The notes under the pieces were generated by a model, which saw only the letters and a program-made list of their open reading frames with translations, was not told where the DNA came from and ran no database searches. This document shows positions 62,241 through 64,000 of a DNA stretch of 64,000 nucleotides, piece by piece. Made by a program: the position numbers and the translations under genes. The stretch covers positions 12,823,501 through 12,887,500 of the forward strand of contig OW203992.1 of NCBI GenBank assembly GCA_934047225.1. The letters are read 5' to 3'. Numbering within the stretch: position 1 is the stretch's first letter; every line of letters begins with the position of its first letter. Origin of the DNA: Ypsolopha sequella. Taxonomy: Eukaryota > Arthropoda > Insecta > Lepidoptera > Ypsolophidae.

Positions 62241-63269
62241 TAACACTAAACAACCTGCGTTAAAATAAGTTACCGAAAATAAATACAAAATATCCGGAAA
62301 GAAATAGTCATATTTAACTATCAAACAAGAACTTATTCAAATTATAAACTTGCAAAACATAAACTGAACTTTCGCATGATATACTAAACTTGGAGCAGAA
62401 AAACTGACTTTACGACTTAACATGTCCTGATGAAATATAATTTTGAACGCTATTCGACTAAGCAAATTAGCCGATTTGACAAATAAAACGTTTAAAGCTG
62501 TCAAAAAGAATACTATTTTCTTACACAATTCCACAACAGCTTTATTACCATTATTGGTTAATGAATTACCTATAACTCGCAGTTTTAATGAAAACTACTA
62601 TACCGCTGGGCTCGGCCCAGACAAAACTAGTTTTTCAGAAACCCTTCAGCGCAGAAGAAAGTCGGTAAGTTAGGTTAGAAGGTTAGGTACGGCGGGTCGC
62701 GGAACGTAGTGGAGCCTGACCTTACCTATATTTTGTATGACAACCCAGAAACCCTCCAGCGGAGCAGTTGAGCACTTTCACTTTCACCACTTTTAGTTTC
62801 ACCTTTACTTTCACCACTTTCACAACATTCAATGTATTTATTTAAATCTTTTTTATTTTTATTTTAATGTTTTATAAGTTAATTTGTTGTTTGAATAAAA
62901 ATTACAGTCTATAAAAATAAATAAGTATTACGTCAGCTTTCGATGTATTAAGTTTTCGCTATTTTCTTTATTTCATTCGCTAGTTTTCGAATGTTTATTA
63001 TGACAAAAGTCCTCGCAAACTTAGTATTTATAGCAGTAATTTTCATTATTTGAACAACCTCATTTTAATTTGTTTATTATTAAATAAAATATTAAAAATT
63101 ATTATTTATTAATTATTAAATAAATTAAATATCAATATGAACTGAACCACGAAAGTGTGAACACGCGCGCAATTATGGCCCAACATCCTTTGATGTTTGA
63201 TCGAAAACCGACACAATGGGTATTACGGTCGTTGAGCCCGTCTCCTACATAAAGATTTTTATAAAAATT
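62241..63269. other. intergenic stretch
   Basis: A TTTCAC/CACTTTCACC minisatellite lies at 62772-62822. CCAGAAACCCTCCAGCGGAGC (62745) echoes CAGAAACCCTTCAGCGCAG (62637). No gene seen; the + frame at 62443-62673 has no known motif although it ends in a TCGGTAAGT-type donor-like sequence. Confidence 0.35.
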
Positions 63270-63515
63270 AATTGCCTTTAAAAAGCTAAAAATAGTAGTA
63301 AAATTATTTTTTCGATATCTCAAAATATGACGAAGTTATTGGCAATCAAAGTGAGCTTAAGCATGTCTCGTGACGTCATCTGACACGATTTCATCCTAGA
63401 AGTGAATCTAATCGCTAATAGGAATTTTATAAAGAATTCAAAAAGTTTTGTGCTTTGCTATTACTCATTAATTAGTTACTATAAAAAATATACTGATATT
63501 TCACTACAGGAGACA
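63270..63515 (+). repeat. dispersed repeat, inverted partner of 2165-2470
   Basis: CGAAGTTATTGGCAATCAAAG, GACGTCATCTGACACGATTTC and GATATTTCACTACAGGAGACA. See 2165-2470. Confidence 0.65.
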
Positions 63516-64000
63516 CATCTGCCCTTCACACATTCGTGATCGCCTTAAATTTGCAGCTAGGAACCATCAAGACTGCCACTAAAAATAACAATTTCGGATA
63601 ATGAGGTAAGAAATTATCCTAAATAGGATTACTATAGTGCAGGTGTATACATGATGAACGCATTTAACATAACCTGTTGAAAAACATTAGGTATTTCACA
63701 CAGTAGTTTGACATTGTTAGCATGTGACTCGGTAAAATAAATGGCAATGATAACCATGCAATGATGCAGTATCGTAAAAACTTCTTAGAATCTCTCACGC
63801 GGTTTCGAAGACAAATGAAATGAAATTATTAAATAATTAACAAATTATTGTGTAACGCTAACGACTGCTTTACCACTGAGGCACCAAAATGGCATGGCTT
63901 CGTGCAAAATGAAGTCACGAAAAGGTATTTATGTCAAGTGTAATGTACGAGTAATACGTTAAAATGGAGTCAGAGGACCACGTTTACAGAAAAAACAGCA
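63516..64000. other. window end, little recognised
   Basis: AACGACTGCTTTACCACTGAGGC at 63861-63883 is, in complement, a tRNA A-box-like CTCAGTGGTAAAGCAGT, a probable SINE relic. Nothing else recognised. Confidence 0.35.

Overview
The window looks like a piece of a lepidopteran (moth or butterfly) nuclear genome. It is A+T-rich and intron-rich, has no operon-like coding, and is packed with repeat types I associate with Lepidoptera: elements starting CCGGCCAAGTGCGAG and ending GGGTACGGAACCC, RTE-type and Jockey-type non-LTR tails, tRNA-derived SINEs, and many foldback/MITE elements. The species cannot be told from sequence alone.

One real protein-coding gene is clear, on the + strand from 1919 to 22926: the last seven coding exons of a cation/proton antiporter of the NHA type (CPA2 / SLC9B family). 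Every junction is GT-AG, intron phases match throughout, and the joined exons give an open frame of 374 residues ending in a stop. The gene starts upstream of the window, so the N-terminal membrane helices and promoter are missing. The ion-binding motif departs from the usual Asp-Asp: it reads Ile-Asp-Thr. The carboxyl helix with Pro-Lys-Ser is retained. This is the main biological point of the window.

Downstream of the antiporter (about 23000-64000) I see no complete gene. A GC-rich island at 40250-41050 ends in an ATG-initiated open frame of 79 codons followed by a strong donor (GTAAGT). It is a candidate first exon of a second + strand gene whose remaining exons I could not find. Everything else I can name is mobile-element debris: a split mariner transposase remnant (32370-34170), a Jockey-type C-terminal fragment (52068-52382), a chimeric retroelement remnant inside the antiporter gene (8975-9640), RTE tails, SINEs, and at least a dozen palindromic MITE or foldback elements.

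The most striking structure is a four-level nested insertion at about 16830-18771 in the fifth intron: a foldback element, split by a CCCTAGGGC-family MITE, split by an 857-bp hAT-type MITE with a perfect 8-bp target duplication, which itself carries another inverted-repeat element. A second textbook hAT MITE lies at 34815-35096. Together these give a readable relative chronology of transposition. No CRISPR array, rRNA, intact tRNA, or prokaryotic or viral gene was seen.
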